Assembly (NCBI GenBank): GCA_003833135.1
Contig: QZLH01000740.1
Span: 1 to 19,286, forward strand
Length of the DNA: 19,286 nt
Reading direction: 5' to 3'
Origin: Oehlia diaphana
Lineage: Eukaryota > Glomeromycota > Glomeromycetes > Glomerales > Glomeraceae
The position numbers and the translations under genes are program-made. The stretch's first letter is position 1. Each line of letters starts with the position of its first letter. The notes beneath the pieces are model-generated. The model saw only the letters and a list, made by a program, of their open reading frames with translations, was not told the DNA's origin and searched no databases. Below, piece after piece: positions 1 to 11,164 of this stretch.

Positions 1-3000
1 TCAGGATAACATGGTTAGCATAACAACCAATCATAAAAAATATCACTACTAAAATGAAGATCACCTGATAACGCCAACTATATAGCGTATTCTGTATTTG
101 GTGTTAATGTTTTATTTAGTAAGGAATTTAACTTGAATAAATGCAGCTGAAGCAAAGGTTGCCAAAATATTTGTTAATACAATATTCACTAGCAATCCTT
201 CTGATTGAATTTTTTTCCAAAGATTTGACATGAATGGAAGAAGAATCCCTTATTAATGTGAAGGTAAGTTACAAACAATTATCTAATTCAATTAATTTTT
301 CAAACTAATTGTATTTCTACAGATTTTCTCATAAATTATTCTCCTTTATTTGCCAATGCATGAATGGTATATAATTGTTGAAATAGTATATTAGTTAATG
401 TTTTAAAGGTCCTGTCCATGATCCAGTTTATACACAATAAATTATTATATTTTCTTTTATTTTTTATGCTGATAATTGGATTTCACTTATAATAATTTGC
501 AAATAGATGCATGATTTTGGTCATAAGGATATATTTCATTTTTAACTTGTATGATTTAATAAATATACTTCTTGTTGGAATGTTAATTTTTCTTTGGTTG
601 TCTTTGTTATTTATTTTCTGGGATGTTTCAACTTTCAACTACATCATATTCATCTTCATTTTACTTTGGATTATTCAGACTAATTATATTTTTTTAATAC
701 AAGCTCTTTATCTTTAACTATTATTAATGTTTCAGTTTATACTCGTATAACAGGAGTTGATTGTAATATCAAATATTCCAAACATAAATGCTGAAATATA
801 AAATATGAAGAATGTATAGTAAATTATTATTAAAAAATACTTTTACAAATTATTTAAAGTGAAAGTTTATGGTAGATTTCTCTAAGAAATTTCATAAGTT
901 CTCTATTTTCACAATCATTATACATTGTTTATATACTATATTAAGTTGGTATCATGAGTTCAATCCAGATTTCATTTCATAAATTCTGATCCAATTAGAC
1001 ACCAATCTGAAGTTAATAAATGATTGAATTTAATCCCATTGTTATCAATTAGGTGGATTAAATATATTTAAAAATTAAATAATAAATCATAAATAGAAAA
1101 AATTATAATGTTCTTAATTCTGAAGGTTATTATTATCTCATTTGAAAATATATAAAATAGTAAATGAACTATTAATCAATAAATAAAATTAATAATACAT
1201 TAAGTCATAAAGAATTATCCAGTTTAATGTTACAAATGGATTAGTATAATTATTATTAATTTTTCTTAAATTTATAAAAATTTCAAATATATCTTTTTCA
1301 AAGCATTTTGTATATCATTGAGAATATCCATATAGATGTGTAAGGATCTCCATTAAGCTTTAAGTAGTGTAAAATATAAATATTTTAGTAGAACCATTCT
1401 ATACTATAAACATACCATCAATATGAATGGTATTTGTTCGGGCTAATGATTCTATGCACTAAAGAATTCCAATATGCAAGGGTATAAGTTTTTGAGGATA
1501 TGTTACATTTCAAATTTCTAAAAGTAGAATTAATACAATCAAAGAGGTAGTCCAATGTGTATTGACATATTGTTTCAAACCATCTCCTTTAATAATTTTC
1601 TCTTAAAATTCACCTATAATATGTGTCATTTTGAAAAAAGTAACAACTTTTTATAAAAAATTTTTTGATATCATATAGTTTGGCAGATCATTAATTGGCA
1701 TTTGTAAGTTCATGGAGAATTATTATCATAAGTTGTATTTGGATTAATACTGTTTTAAATAGTTTTGTAATATTATCATCAATTGTTGTATAAAGAGATA
1801 TATACTTTGACTATTAATTTACTTGTATCATTATCATTTCTAATTTTAGAAATATATAAATGGTGTAGTGAATTATTTAAGCTTATAAAAGAAATAATTG
1901 GTAGTATGATTAAAATATTTATTTCTAGCAATCTGCAAATCTTTGTATATGTAAATTAGAAAGTTAAATTATATATTAAAAATATAATGGTAATCCTTGA
2001 AATCCATGTTACTTGTAACTTATTGTGTATAAAGAAATTTCACTAACATTACTAATAGTAAGTCTTGTATCTTTCTGTACAAATTACAGCTATATATACC
2101 TTTCAATTATTTTCATAAATCTATAATTTTCATATCCTCTTCATTGTGGTTTTTTCTGGATGGACAACTATAGAGTTTTAGTGTAATTCTATAATATGAA
2201 ATACTTATTTAGTCATAAATAGTTGGTCAATTTACATATTTTTTCATCAGATTGACTTTTGAATAAATTATGTACTCCAGTCCCTTTTAACATTCCCAAA
2301 ACTATTTTTCTTTCATCAAAATTTTATGTCTACTATCAGACTTCACTCTGCTAATAATAATATCAGTAAATATGCCCCTATTCTGAAATAATTAAACATG
2401 TGGATAGTTAGAGCAATTTTATGCCCATATTCCATTAGTTCACTCTTAAACTATACTAAAATTTGTTTTTTCTAACAGTATTTCTTTCTGAGTATTAAAA
2501 AGTAAAATGCAAATAAATTATTAATCCTTCTTCTTTGAGAAATATACCAATCTAATGTTTGAATATTCAAATATTCTGTTATATTTTCTTTTTTTGTAAA
2601 CTTTTTCTTAATCTTTCATTATTTTTGGAGTCAGCAACGTAAAATGACACATTCATTTTGTTCACTAGTCATAAGATATCAGGGTGATTGACATGCCATT
2701 TACAGTTTTGTATGAGTTCAGAATTGTTCTGGAATGTTGATATGCCTCTGCTAGATCATTAATTTGGGAAAATCACTCATAATCTGTCATTAATCCAATA
2801 ATCCTCATTATTTATTTTCATATAAAGTCTACAATATATCATAATAAAAGGAAAACTTACTTCATTATTGTTGAATGCATGCTTGAGGCCAAAATACTTT
2901 AATATATTTAAAAAATTATCTTTAAAGAATTAAGTTAATTAAACTTTTTTTTATATTAGTATTGCTTAAAATCAATACTGTCACGTTCCACACCACATAT

Positions 3001-3570
3001 TCCTTCATAATAATCCGATCTGCTAGATTGTTTATCACTGTTGGTAATCTTTTCTTGAATGCCCAACACAAATTTGATCGTCATATATGTTCTGCTTGAC
3101 ATTCACTCCTCCTTTGAAGATTTGAAACATATTATTAGAACTTATATTACTTATATCAAATTAGTAACCTAAAATAATAACAAATTATAATATTAAATAA
3201 ATATTATCTACTGCAAATACATTAAATTCTAATGTTCATTAGTTGGTTGGTTTTGTAATAGACCATTCATTAGAGAAAATTTTAAGCCCAGGATATCAGA
3301 TGTTGGTTCTATTACATTATTAATTAAAGAATTATTATGCTATAATTTTAAAAGTTCATGTATATCATACCATATAAAATACTAGTTTTCTATATACAAT
3401 TATTAAACATACATCTTGGAAAGGTAAAATGGTAAAGACACAATAGAATTTTACGTTGGATTGGGTTTTAAATCTTTGAGAAAATAGATATTTCTATTTT
3501 TTTCATATATATACATTTTCGCTTTGATAAACATTGAGTTCTATCCATCAGGTTCATTATTAAAATTGAG
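1..3570. other. Gene-less, CpG-depleted AT-rich DNA
   Basis: No supportable gene on either strand. Open stretches such as 511-717 (plus) are hydrophobic, low-complexity readings of AT-rich DNA with no recognisable motif. Stops are frequent in all frames. I counted only about 8 CpG dinucleotides here by eye, far fewer than right of position 6,050. I saw no tRNA, tandem repeat or clear inverted repeat. It may be old, methylation-decayed repeat DNA, but no transposon could be identified. Confidence 0.5.
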
Positions 3571-3581
3571 GGCCTTAGAAA

Positions 3582-3857
3582 TTGACGAATACACCTCAAT
3601 GTCTCATCCATCTTGACATAGACACTATAATCATTAGTGTTATCCTTGACTTCAATATCCTCCTGTTGTCCTACAGATTTAAAGTTATAAGAGACTTAGA
3701 ACACATAAGTCAGCCCACAAGCCAACCAGAAATGTTTAATTTCTTTGATGAAGTTCACAAGCCTTGGTCCTTCTTTAATAACATTTGGAATACTATAACA
3801 ATATTTATAGTTCATTTTACTGTATTTCTTAATTTAAAATTATTTTTTTTTTCATGA
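3582..3857 (+). other. Weak open segment, possible decayed coding remnant
   Basis: A 91-codon open segment without an ATG (it opens with TTG). Its composition is less purely hydrophobic than nearby segments; the stretch SQPEMFNFFDEVHKPW looks protein-like. The opposite strand is also open over part of the same DNA and reads plausibly, so neither strand is convincing. No family is recognised. It could be a degraded transposon gene within the CpG-poor block, or chance. Confidence 0.1.
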
Positions 3858-6010
3858 ATAACTATTCTGGGGTTGTTCAGAAACTCAATAATCATGCAGT
3901 TTATTAAAATTAATGTAATTAATTAAGATTAAGGGTGCAAATTGATTTTCCTTTGAGTTGGCAATAGGAAGATTTATAATTTAAATACTTTGTCTGATAC
4001 TCTAATTCCATTTTATCAGATAAGATTTCTTCAAATGGAGTCACATGCAAGTATTTTTGAAATCGTGATTGAAATATCTTAACTATGCGTAAAAGTTATC
4101 TTTTCACATTGGTCAATGTCATTGTAACAGCTATTATTTTCATAAGAAATTTATTCTATAATGAAAAGTTCTATTAATTTTAAAGGAATTGAGTAATAAT
4201 ACTGTGTAGATAAAATACTATGAAACATTATTTGGGTTACAAAAAGATACTTTCAACTATGATTCATTTTTTTTTCCTTTAAATTTAACTTGTTCCCCAA
4301 GGTAAATGTACTACATCATCTAATTTTATATCATTGGTAATAAATTTAATAAGTTATATACTATACTATTGACCAGACTGTGTTATATCCAATTTCAATC
4401 TTTATAAGATAACATTATTATAGATTGCAATTATGAGAGAAGTTGTATAAAATATAATGCTTTCCTCAATGATATTTTAATATGGTCTAGTAGTTTAAGT
4501 ATTTGTTTCCATATTTTGGGAATGATAATTGTGTGATAAAACATGTGTATTATGAAAGGTTTTTGAATTATTTTTTTAATTTGGTTGATTTCTCCAACAC
4601 AGAAAATAACTTGATGTAATTGTTGATAACTTCAAGTGTATGTAAAAATTGCCACATTATGAAATGCACATTCCACTCAAAATATTAGGTATTAACTACC
4701 AACCTTATTACAATATCAAATATCGATGATATTCATTTACATTCTTTGCAAATGAATGTTCTTGGATTCCTACAATTGTCTTGAATACATTTCAAATCAT
4801 AGTAATTGAACCAAATTTCATACAAATTGTATGTATCATGATAATTTCCATGAACATTTCTAGAGTTAATGCAATAAATAATGTTATTAGTAGGAAATAT
4901 GATAGAATAAATTGTATTAATGTTAGAAGAATAGAAGAATTAACAATATAAAATTTTATTTTTAAGTAAATAGAAAGAATATATAATTTTAAAAGAATTG
5001 AATGATGCTGATGCATCCATATAGTATATTTTGCTTGTTTGAAGTATTTTTTTCATTAATAATTTTTCAAATAAATTTTTTTTAAATAATTTATTAAATC
5101 TCAAAAGTTGAATATTTAAATATTTAGGAAAAAGGGGAATCACTGAAAAAAAATTCTTATAACTGTATTTATATGTAATAATAATTAAAAGCCCCATTTA
5201 GTGTTCAAATGAGGATTTCTATTCATGTGAAATTAAATGTTGAGATTATCTTCCTTATAGAATCAGTTCAACTACACAATAAGCAATAAATATGGCCTTT
5301 TAATAATTTTAATTTCTACTTAATTATTTTAAAAATTATAAAATAATCAAATACTGTAAATAAAATATCTCAGCCACATACTGAAATAAGAGCACAATAC
5401 TCTATGAAAAGGCTTTGAAAATGTTTTGTATGGTACGAAATTTATTAAATTGTACTGTAAAATTAAATTATTAAAAATGTTGTAATATAATAAAAGTTTT
5501 TAGTTACTTTTATTGAATAACAATTGCCTTATTATTTATTACTTTTCCATTATTGTCAGTAAATTCATACAAAAGTGGCTATGTAGTATATACTATATTT
5601 GATTATAAATAGATACACAAAAAAAGATACGATCACATGAATTTCATCATTGAGGTCATATTTTACTTCTTAGAAAATTCTAGACTAGATAAAATAATAA
5701 AGCAAAATTAGGGAGTTATATTAAACTGAAAGTAAACATCATTATTACTAAGAATTTTTGTTTTATATTTATGAGAATTTATTGAAATGTCTAAAAAAAG
5801 ACATTTAGCAATAACTGTTTATTAGCTTCACTGTTTGAAAATGTAAATTATTCATATGTTAAAGAATTTAATTATATAAATGGTAACTTGTTTTTGAAAG
5901 AACCAGAAATAATAATATGAAATATTTCATTTACCAATATACAAAATTAATCTTTGATTTCTCTAATCAGTTTTAATAATATTGACTTTTTATATGATAA
6001 ACTCTTAATA
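3858..6010. other. Gene-less, CpG-depleted AT-rich DNA
   Basis: Continuation of the CpG-poor block. I count about five CpG dinucleotides in 2.1 kb. Two overlapping minus-strand open segments at 4,792-5,197 are Ile/Leu/Phe/Tyr/Lys-rich with no motif, and I take them as chance. No RNA gene, array or transposon end was seen. Confidence 0.45.
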
Positions 6011-6013
6011 AGT

Positions 6014-6630
6014 TCATACTAAATTATTACATGACTCAATATAATTCTCTATTCTTTGTAATTTCATAAAAAAAATCGTCGATTTAATAATACCCCTCAA
6101 GAAATATTGCGATATAATATTTATTATAGTTAATTTTAAATTCGCGAAGAACTGATTAATTCTACGTAAAATGTTGAAATACGTAATAGTTTCAAGTCCC
6201 CATTTAAAAACACTTTCCTGAACTTTAAATTTCATTCACCTAAAGTTTGTCATTTTGGCAAGAAAGACCAAAATTTTATTCGGAATAGAAGCTCTCCGAA
6301 ATTTTAGACATTAAATTAGTGAGAAACATTAAAGAGGAATCGATTTCTGAAATTGTAAATAATCAAAATAATCACATAGTTTCAGTTGCTTTGTTTTTAG
6401 TCAAAGGTTATAAATTGATAACAAATTTTTGTAGATAATTCATAATGATTTTCCAATAAATGACTTTTATCATAAATATACCTAAAGTAATAAAAATCAA
6501 ATTAAATATTTATAAACCGATAACCTGATAATTCCTTTTATTTTAAGAACGACGATTTAAGATAAACCACGTAAAAGGATCACTATAATATTCGTCAAAA
6601 TTTCAAATAGTTTTTTTAAGATTTCGAAAA
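6014..6630 (-). pseudogene. Decayed BTB-BACK gene relic (fourth array member)
   Basis: This is a heavily degraded relative of the three genes to the right, in the same orientation. On the minus strand from 6,235 it reads MKFKVQESVFKWGLE, which aligns with the BACK-domain segment MSEIQVWKNVLKWGH of the intact gene. After a deletion of about 15 residues comes YFNILRRINQFF, against DFNVLRGTLQHC. DNA similarity extends right to about 6,340, through the part matching the LISLIQNDN and ISKNPEK region. A separate BTB piece lies at about 6,540-6,625, matching the LEILNDEEYYD and HMVILNYRSSYLRR codons around a large internal deletion. I saw no TLDc sequence. Frames are broken throughout, so no product is expected. 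The alternative, a chance match, is unlikely because two separate segments lie in the right order and orientation. Confidence 0.65.
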
Positions 6631-7070
6631 AAAAAAAATAAAAATTTTGAAATAATTAAACAAATAAGAAAAGGTAGATATAACATTAAAAAGAATAAGT
6701 TAACAAAATGAAAGTATAGTTTATAATAACTTGTCTTTCAGCAGTATTATTTACAAACCCAAGAACTGCAATAATAGGTAAGATTAAATGACAAAATAAA
6801 TAAATAAACTAAACTGTAAATAAAATGTTTAACCAAATATAGTATTAAAGTATTATGTAATTAAAAATATAATCGTGATATCAATTAATATGATATCAAA
6901 TAAGTGACAACTGGCTTAAAATTATTTGGAATTGTATCATACGGATCGAATTATAATCACGTAAATTTATTCATATCAGATATGAATACAATCACTCGCA
7001 TTTTTCGAAAAAGCAAATCACATATTAAATTTACAAAACAAACAGAACATTAATAATGTGTCCAAAATAA

Positions 7071-7124
7071 TCTAATATGGCCCAGTCCGGTCAATTGTTA
7101 CATGAAATAAAATCTAAGTTATAA
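7071..7124 (+). other. Short conserved coding-like segment (unit A copy)
   Basis: The plus-strand reading is SNMAQSGQLLHEIKSKL followed by a stop. The unit B copy at 11,165-11,287 reads (D)IAQSGQLLHEIKSKLN. Of seven codon differences, five are synonymous (CAG/CAA, CAA/CAG, TTA/TTG, AAG/AAA, TTA/CTA), which points to past selection on this protein frame. The family is not recognised. The segment is only 17 codons long, so it is at best one exon or a relic. It is convergent with the minus-strand BTB gene. Confidence 0.4.
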
Positions 7125-7161
7125 TCAAAAAAATTAAACAAATAAATGAAATATTCTTCGT

Positions 7162-7248
7162 ATGAGAGATTTCATTACTGACGTAAATGGTTCATTTTCA
7201 CCATTTGATCCTAACGCATCTATTCCCTTTAATATAAACTTAAAATAA
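7162..7248 (+). other. Open segment repeated in all units (unit A copy)
   Basis: Plus strand reads MRDFI, nine variable residues, then PFDPNASIPFNINLK and a stop. The copies in units B and C keep DPN(A/T)SIP. The minus strand is open too (FKFILKGIDALGS…MKSLIRR). Differences among copies are mostly nonsynonymous in either frame, so I cannot choose the strand. It is probably a relic of a neighbouring gene copied with the array. Confidence 0.3.
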
Positions 7249-7743
7249 CCGAGAAAAATTGAGTGAAACAAAGGAAAAGGTTATTAAATTTAAAATCTTT
7301 GGTCTTACGTTTTTTATGATACTCTATTGTACTCTGTAGTCTGTACATGCTTATCCAATATCTAATATAATTCCTAAACTCGTTTTGTTATTTACACAGG
7401 TGTCAAGATTTCATTACAAAAATTCATAGTAAAATATTTGGAAAAATTAATAAAAATTAAAAATAGTACTTAATAAACTCTGAAAATTCATTTTCATTAG
7501 TTAACTTAAATTTATACCGCACGATTGTACCATTAAATAATGATCATTGTTATAAGTATATCAAATTTTCTTTTGTTAAAAAAATCGGTGGCTATGCTCT
7601 CTAATATCAAACTTTAAAAACATTAACAACCCAAAATAAATAAAATATTTCAATTAATTCACTTTTTTTATTTATTGTTTTTTTTGTTACAATTTATTTT
7701 AATTGATATGTAAACAAGAAAACCACTTGCAAATGAATAATTA

Positions 7744-9215
7744 TCACTTCATAATTTGAAAGACTTCAAATTCTTCTACAGAAAAACTATTTGTAGTGTT
7801 TCTGATATGCTTTTCATATGAGGATTTTTTACAACAACTATTATTATAAAAATTTTTTCCATTCATAACAAGATCCGTAAAAAAGCTTGCGCCGTAAGTG
7901 ATACTATTGGTCATGGCTTTACTTTCATCCACTACACGACTTAAAATATGGTTTTCAATATTATCAACATTTTCAAAAGAGAATATAAAACTATCCTTAG
8001 TAACACCATAACCAATACTGGATTTCCATTCAATAGGATTATATCCTCCAAGAATTTCGTTACTATTTTTTACTTTAATTACTGTCACAGTGCGAGACTG
8101 ATTATCACAAATCTCATGGAATTTACTAGGTGCAAACCCATCACGAGATCCACGAAGTATTAATTTAAATTCATATGAGGTATTTAAATTATTTGTAATA
8201 TCTAATTTATCAATCCATTTCGAGATTAAATCAGCATGTTGAAATGTAATGATTTTTGAATCAACATTTTTTGATTTATGAGAATTACGAGATTTCTTAA
8301 CTGTCTTGCTGTTAGGGTGTAAATTTAAAAAAGTTTGTAATAAATCCACATATAATTCCTCAGGCAGGATTTCTCTATAGGGTACTACAGTATCTGAAAT
8401 TTCTTTTGAAGTGAAATCATAAAATCTAATGAAAGGAATGCAATGTTGTAAAGTACCTCTCAATACATTGAAATCATCTTTTGATAAATTTGCGGGATCA
8501 GAAGGAAGTTCAGGATTTTGAGCATGTCCCCATTTAAGAACATTTTTCCAAACTTGAATTTCACTCATTTGAAGGTTATCATTTTGAATGAGCGAAATCA
8601 AAATTTTTTCTGAAATTAAAGAATAATTTGATGATTCGAATATCTTTTCTGGATTCTTGGATATTAAATCAGTACAATATTTTTGAAGTTCCAAGAAAGA
8701 ATTATTTTCAAAACTCGTTTGGTAAATAAGATTAAAATTCTGCTCCATCCAATTCGCATTATTTTCAATCAAAGATAATTGCAAATATTCAACTAATTCT
8801 TGAAGACTAAGTTCATTGGCGGCAATCAAGATTTTAATGATATTTGAAGCATCATATTCACCTATAGAAAGACTTCCTCCGTAAATATAACTTAAATAAA
8901 TTATAAAAATTATTAAGTATTTATAAAATATAAAAATAATTTAATTCTTGCTTTTTACCTTAAGATTGCTTGAAAAATTTCTGGTAAAATATTTGGTAAT
9001 TTAATATGTGATAAAGTTCCATCATTTTTCCTTTCATTTGTTGATAAAATTCTACGCAAGTAAGAAGAACGATAATTTAAGATAACCATATGAGCTCGAA
9101 ATATTTTTACGTTAGGGTCATTACCAACTTCAATTGTAATATCATAATATTCTTCATCGTTCAAAATTTCAAGTAAATTTTGGGATAATTTTGACAAAAA
9201 TTTATTATTACTCAT
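7744..9215 (-). CDS. BTB-BACK-TLDc domain protein, intact, two exons
   Basis: Exon 1 is 9,215-8,959 (ATG, MSNNKFLSKLSQNLL) and exon 2 is 8,890-7,744 (stop TGA). The 68-bp GT-AG intron (8,958-8,891) splits codon 86. The joined length is 1,404 nt, 467 residues, all in frame. The BTB/POZ domain is roughly residues 1-115, with EYYDITIEVG, the FRAHMVILNYRS core and the FQAIL…YIYGG end. BACK is roughly 125-255, with the VWKNVLKWG signature near 200-207 and IPFIRFYDF. A basic Ser/Lys linker follows. TLDc is roughly 296-467, with ILRGSRDGF at about 330-338, LGGYNP near 365-370, SFIFSF near 386-391 and the C-terminal SFSVEEFEVFQI. In known families BTB-BACK binds Cullin-3 as a ubiquitin ligase adaptor, and TLDc is tied to stress responses and V-ATPase; the target here is unknown. 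Relative to its sisters the TLDc loop is diverged (MTNSITYGASF against HSASDCGAYF). AATAAA words lie 46 and about 70 nt past the stop. Confidence 0.92.
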
Positions 9216-9236
9216 TATAATTAATTTTTTTTTCTT

Positions 9237-9241
<5 letters not shown>

Positions 9242-9284
<43 letters not shown>

Positions 9285-9297
9285 AAAAAAAAAAAAA
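9242..9297. repeat. Poly(T)42-G-A13 tract upstream of the intact gene
   Basis: Forty-two T (9,242-9,283), one G, then thirteen A (9,285-9,297). On the gene strand this is A42 ending 27 nt before the ATG, preceded by a T run, so the RNA or single strand could fold back. Shorter versions sit at the same place in units B (about 13,466-13,492) and C (about 16,263-16,309). Poly(dA:dT) tracts commonly exclude nucleosomes in fungal promoters; that role here is inference. Exact run length may be affected by sequencing error. Confidence 0.8.
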
Positions 9298-9405
9298 TTT
9301 TCACAAAGAGCTAATCTTGTGATTGGTAAACCTTAAAATATTTGTTTCTGAATCGGGAAAACAAGAATTATAAGTGTCGCAAATCAATTTTATTATTAAT
9401 TCTGG

Positions 9406-9609
9406 TTGACAATATTAAATTACTATATTTGGCAAAAAGAAATTTATAATTCTATGGACCCGGCGATTGTCAATAAAAGAACGATACATTGTTTAAAGAA
9501 AGAACTTTATTTATTAATTTATTCGCTTCACGAAATTAATTATATCCATTTTGGAGGTGAATCAATTCCTCCTGATAAATCTCAAACCAAAGTTAAAAAA
9601 AAAAAATAA
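9406..9609 (+). other. Open segment divergent from the BTB gene (unit A copy)
   Basis: A 67-codon open segment with an internal ATG at 9,454 (MDPAIVNKRTIHCLKKELYL). Its core LLIYSLHEINYIHFGGES is also open in B (13,663-13,794) and C (16,716-16,841). The pattern LL.x.LHEIN.IH recalls the segment before the catalytic loop of protein kinases (…IHE..IHRD), but the HRD residues are absent, so kinase origin is only a guess. It ends in a poly-Lys tail from an A run. It is probably a relic; no expression signal was seen. Confidence 0.25.
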
Positions 9610-9880
9610 TAATGAATTTAATATAATCGAGAAAAGGGATTAATGAAAATATAGCTAAAAGTTCTTGAGTAATTCTAAAATTAAATTTATTACCTACAAG
9701 TGTTTAACGAGGAAAATATTAATTCGTATTAATCTATCAAATCCATCCTTTCCTAAATCTTTAAAATTGTTGCTTTATAAGTTTACAGTATATTCTTTAC
9801 ACTTGACTAGTGTCCACTCCGATTATATGTACTGTATCTGTCGTCTGCTTTATCCATCCGGTCCATTCCGAACTGATTAT
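9610..9880. other. Unit A intergenic sequence up to the transposon insertion
   Basis: Non-coding sequence that aligns with units B (about 13,795-13,950) and C (about 16,842-17,090) through words such as 'atagctaaaagttcttgagtaatt' and 'attcgtattaatc.atcaaat.ccatcc'. The last eight bases, 9,873-9,880 (CTGATTAT), are the left target-site duplication of the next element. Confidence 0.5.
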
Positions 9881-10335
9881 AGGACTCAGAAATTACGGGG
9901 TAGGGTACACAGATGCGTCGCTATCATAGTGGAATTAGACGGAGTGAAGTCATCAAGATTGCGTATTTTTATTAAAATTTTTTACATGCAAAAAATTAGT
10001 TTGCGTATATAATAATATTAACCGCATTGTAATATTTAGTATTAATTGAAAGAAATTTCTAAGGATTAAAAAGTGAAATTTAGAAAGATATTATTTAAAA
10101 AATGATAAATTAGAATAAAATTTATTTTTTCACATTAGTATTTGATTTTATAAATAATATATAAGTCAATGATAAAATAGTTTATAACTTCATGTCTGAT
10201 TTTTTTGCATATTTTTGCAGGATTTTCAATATAAGGTATCAATTATGCGTACTACTCATATAAAAAGTCTCTGCGTACAGCTCATAGTAAAAAATTATTC
10301 ATCACTTGACCCTTATATATATATTTCTGGGTCCT
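9881..10335. mobile_element. 455-bp non-autonomous TIR transposon with 8-bp target duplication
   Basis: The element is bounded by CTGATTAT at 9,873-9,880 and again at 10,336-10,343, a perfect 8-bp duplication. The left end is AGGACTCAGAAAT; the right end read in reverse is AGGACCCAGAAAT, matching 12 of 13, and both have AGGGT about 20 bases in. Unit B has an uninterrupted site (cattccgattatctgaataacgg), confirming an insertion. No transposase is present; open segments inside are chance. An 8-bp duplication fits hAT, P or Merlin-like families, but the termini do not let me choose. Confidence 0.8.
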
Positions 10336-10343
10336 CTGATTAT

Positions 10344-10450
10344 TATTTGAATAACGGATTATCCATCATGGTCTTCGTCCAATCTGTTAGTACTCGTTTT
10401 CTGTATAAGCACCGGTATACAAATATCCATCAAAAAGACCGGATCATATT
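10344..10450. repeat. ATCCG/CCGGT-rich repeat segment (unit A copy)
   Basis: GC-richer sequence beginning aataacggattatccatcat and running through ccaatctgttag and caccggta. Related copies lie at about 13,926-14,033 in B and 17,098-17,168 in C. It holds many short self-complementary words (ATCCG/CGGAT, GGATATCC), which suggests a remnant of a palindrome-rich mobile element present before the array was duplicated. Confidence 0.45.
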
Positions 10451-10848
10451 AAGAAAAGTTTGAGAGTTTTCAAGAAATAAACTTTTAACAAGTTACTACA
10501 TAATCATAAAAAAAAATCATAGTTAATCCATCACGGATTAAAAACAAATTTATCCGTCATCCGTATTATACTGTTATCAATGGTAGATGAAATAATGAGA
10601 AGTTGTCATAAATCTACTTTTAAAAATTTTGGTGGGATGAATAACTAATTTTGGTTAAACATGAGGAAATAATATGTACTGACTGAATGTAATAATGATT
10701 TTCACAGGAAAAAACAGTTGTCAATTAAATATAATCGTGACTTTGATCGAGCATGCATTTAGATTCTTTATTCAAGTCTTTAGATTCGTTGGCTTGGCTA
10801 CTGAGCCAGAAAGAACCACGAATAAACTCATTATTTGTGACTATAAAA
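10451..10848. other. Unit A/B junction, non-coding
   Basis: AT-rich sequence with no gene. The part from about 10,600 to 10,715 ('tcataaatctactttt' to 'cacaggaaaaaac') recurs at the B/C junction near 14,148-14,255. A segment of about 105 bp between two GTGACT words (10,738 and 10,834) is absent from the corresponding place near 6,876, so it may be a small insertion. It includes TTTAGATTC twice. Confidence 0.45.
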
Positions 10849-11164
10849 TTAATATGATATCAAGTAAGTGACAATTGGCTTAAACTATTTGGACCAAATT
10901 GTATCAATGAATAAGATCATTCACATTTTCGAAAAAATCAAATTACAAAACAAACAGAACATTAACAATGGGCAAAAGTACAAATAAAATGGTTTATTAA
11001 TAAAAATCAAAATAAAAAACTCATTAAATAATAACAAAACTTAGAAGTTTAACAAGACAAAAGCAGAGGAACTCAGCAATACTGGCAGGGCTTTTGGTGC
11101 TACATTATTACTCTCGATATATTTTTTTTCGTATCCCGCCATCATCGAAATTTATAAATTATGA

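Larger units (their letters stand above)
6884..10848. repeat. Tandem array unit A
   Basis: The left edge is set by sequence (…attaatatgatatcaa, then agtgacaa.tggcttaaa) that recurs at 10,849 in unit B. Shared landmarks in order are a bacterial-like 'cttcgtatgagagatttcat' word at about 7,156, the BTB-BACK-TLDc gene, a T-rich tract, the word 'gaatcgggaaaacaagaatt', and 'attttggtgggatgaataact' near 10,627. The unit is about 4 kb long and is lengthened by the 455-bp insertion at 9,881-10,335. It contains the only intact gene copy. Confidence 0.7.

Noticed and set aside
511..717. 68-codon plus-strand open segment, very hydrophobic
   Set aside because: Composition is what T-rich DNA gives by chance (Ile, Leu, Phe, Tyr); no motif, no splice context, and the surroundings are non-coding.
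940..1010. tRNA-like GAGTTCAATCC box
   Set aside because: No A box at the right distance and no cloverleaf pairing around it.
4792..5197. Two overlapping minus-strand open segments
   Set aside because: Low-complexity AT-driven translations with no family signal.
6738..6775. Exon-like stretch between ttcag and gtaag
   Set aside because: Only 36 nt, no neighbouring exons with a compatible frame, and no copy in the other units.
7948..8163. Plus-strand open segment inside the intact gene, with repeats at 12,175 and 14,986
   Set aside because: Antisense shadow of the TLDc coding exon; its repetition only mirrors the paralogous genes.
9234..9241. TATAAAAG on the minus strand as a TATA box
   Set aside because: Only about 20-25 nt before the ATG and inside a poly-A tract; not conserved in units B and C.
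9665..10012. 115-codon plus-strand open segment
   Set aside because: It runs from array spacer across the left end of the 455-bp element, so the frame is accidental.
10215..10463. 82-codon plus-strand open segment
   Set aside because: Crosses the right end of the 455-bp element and its target duplication; no motif.
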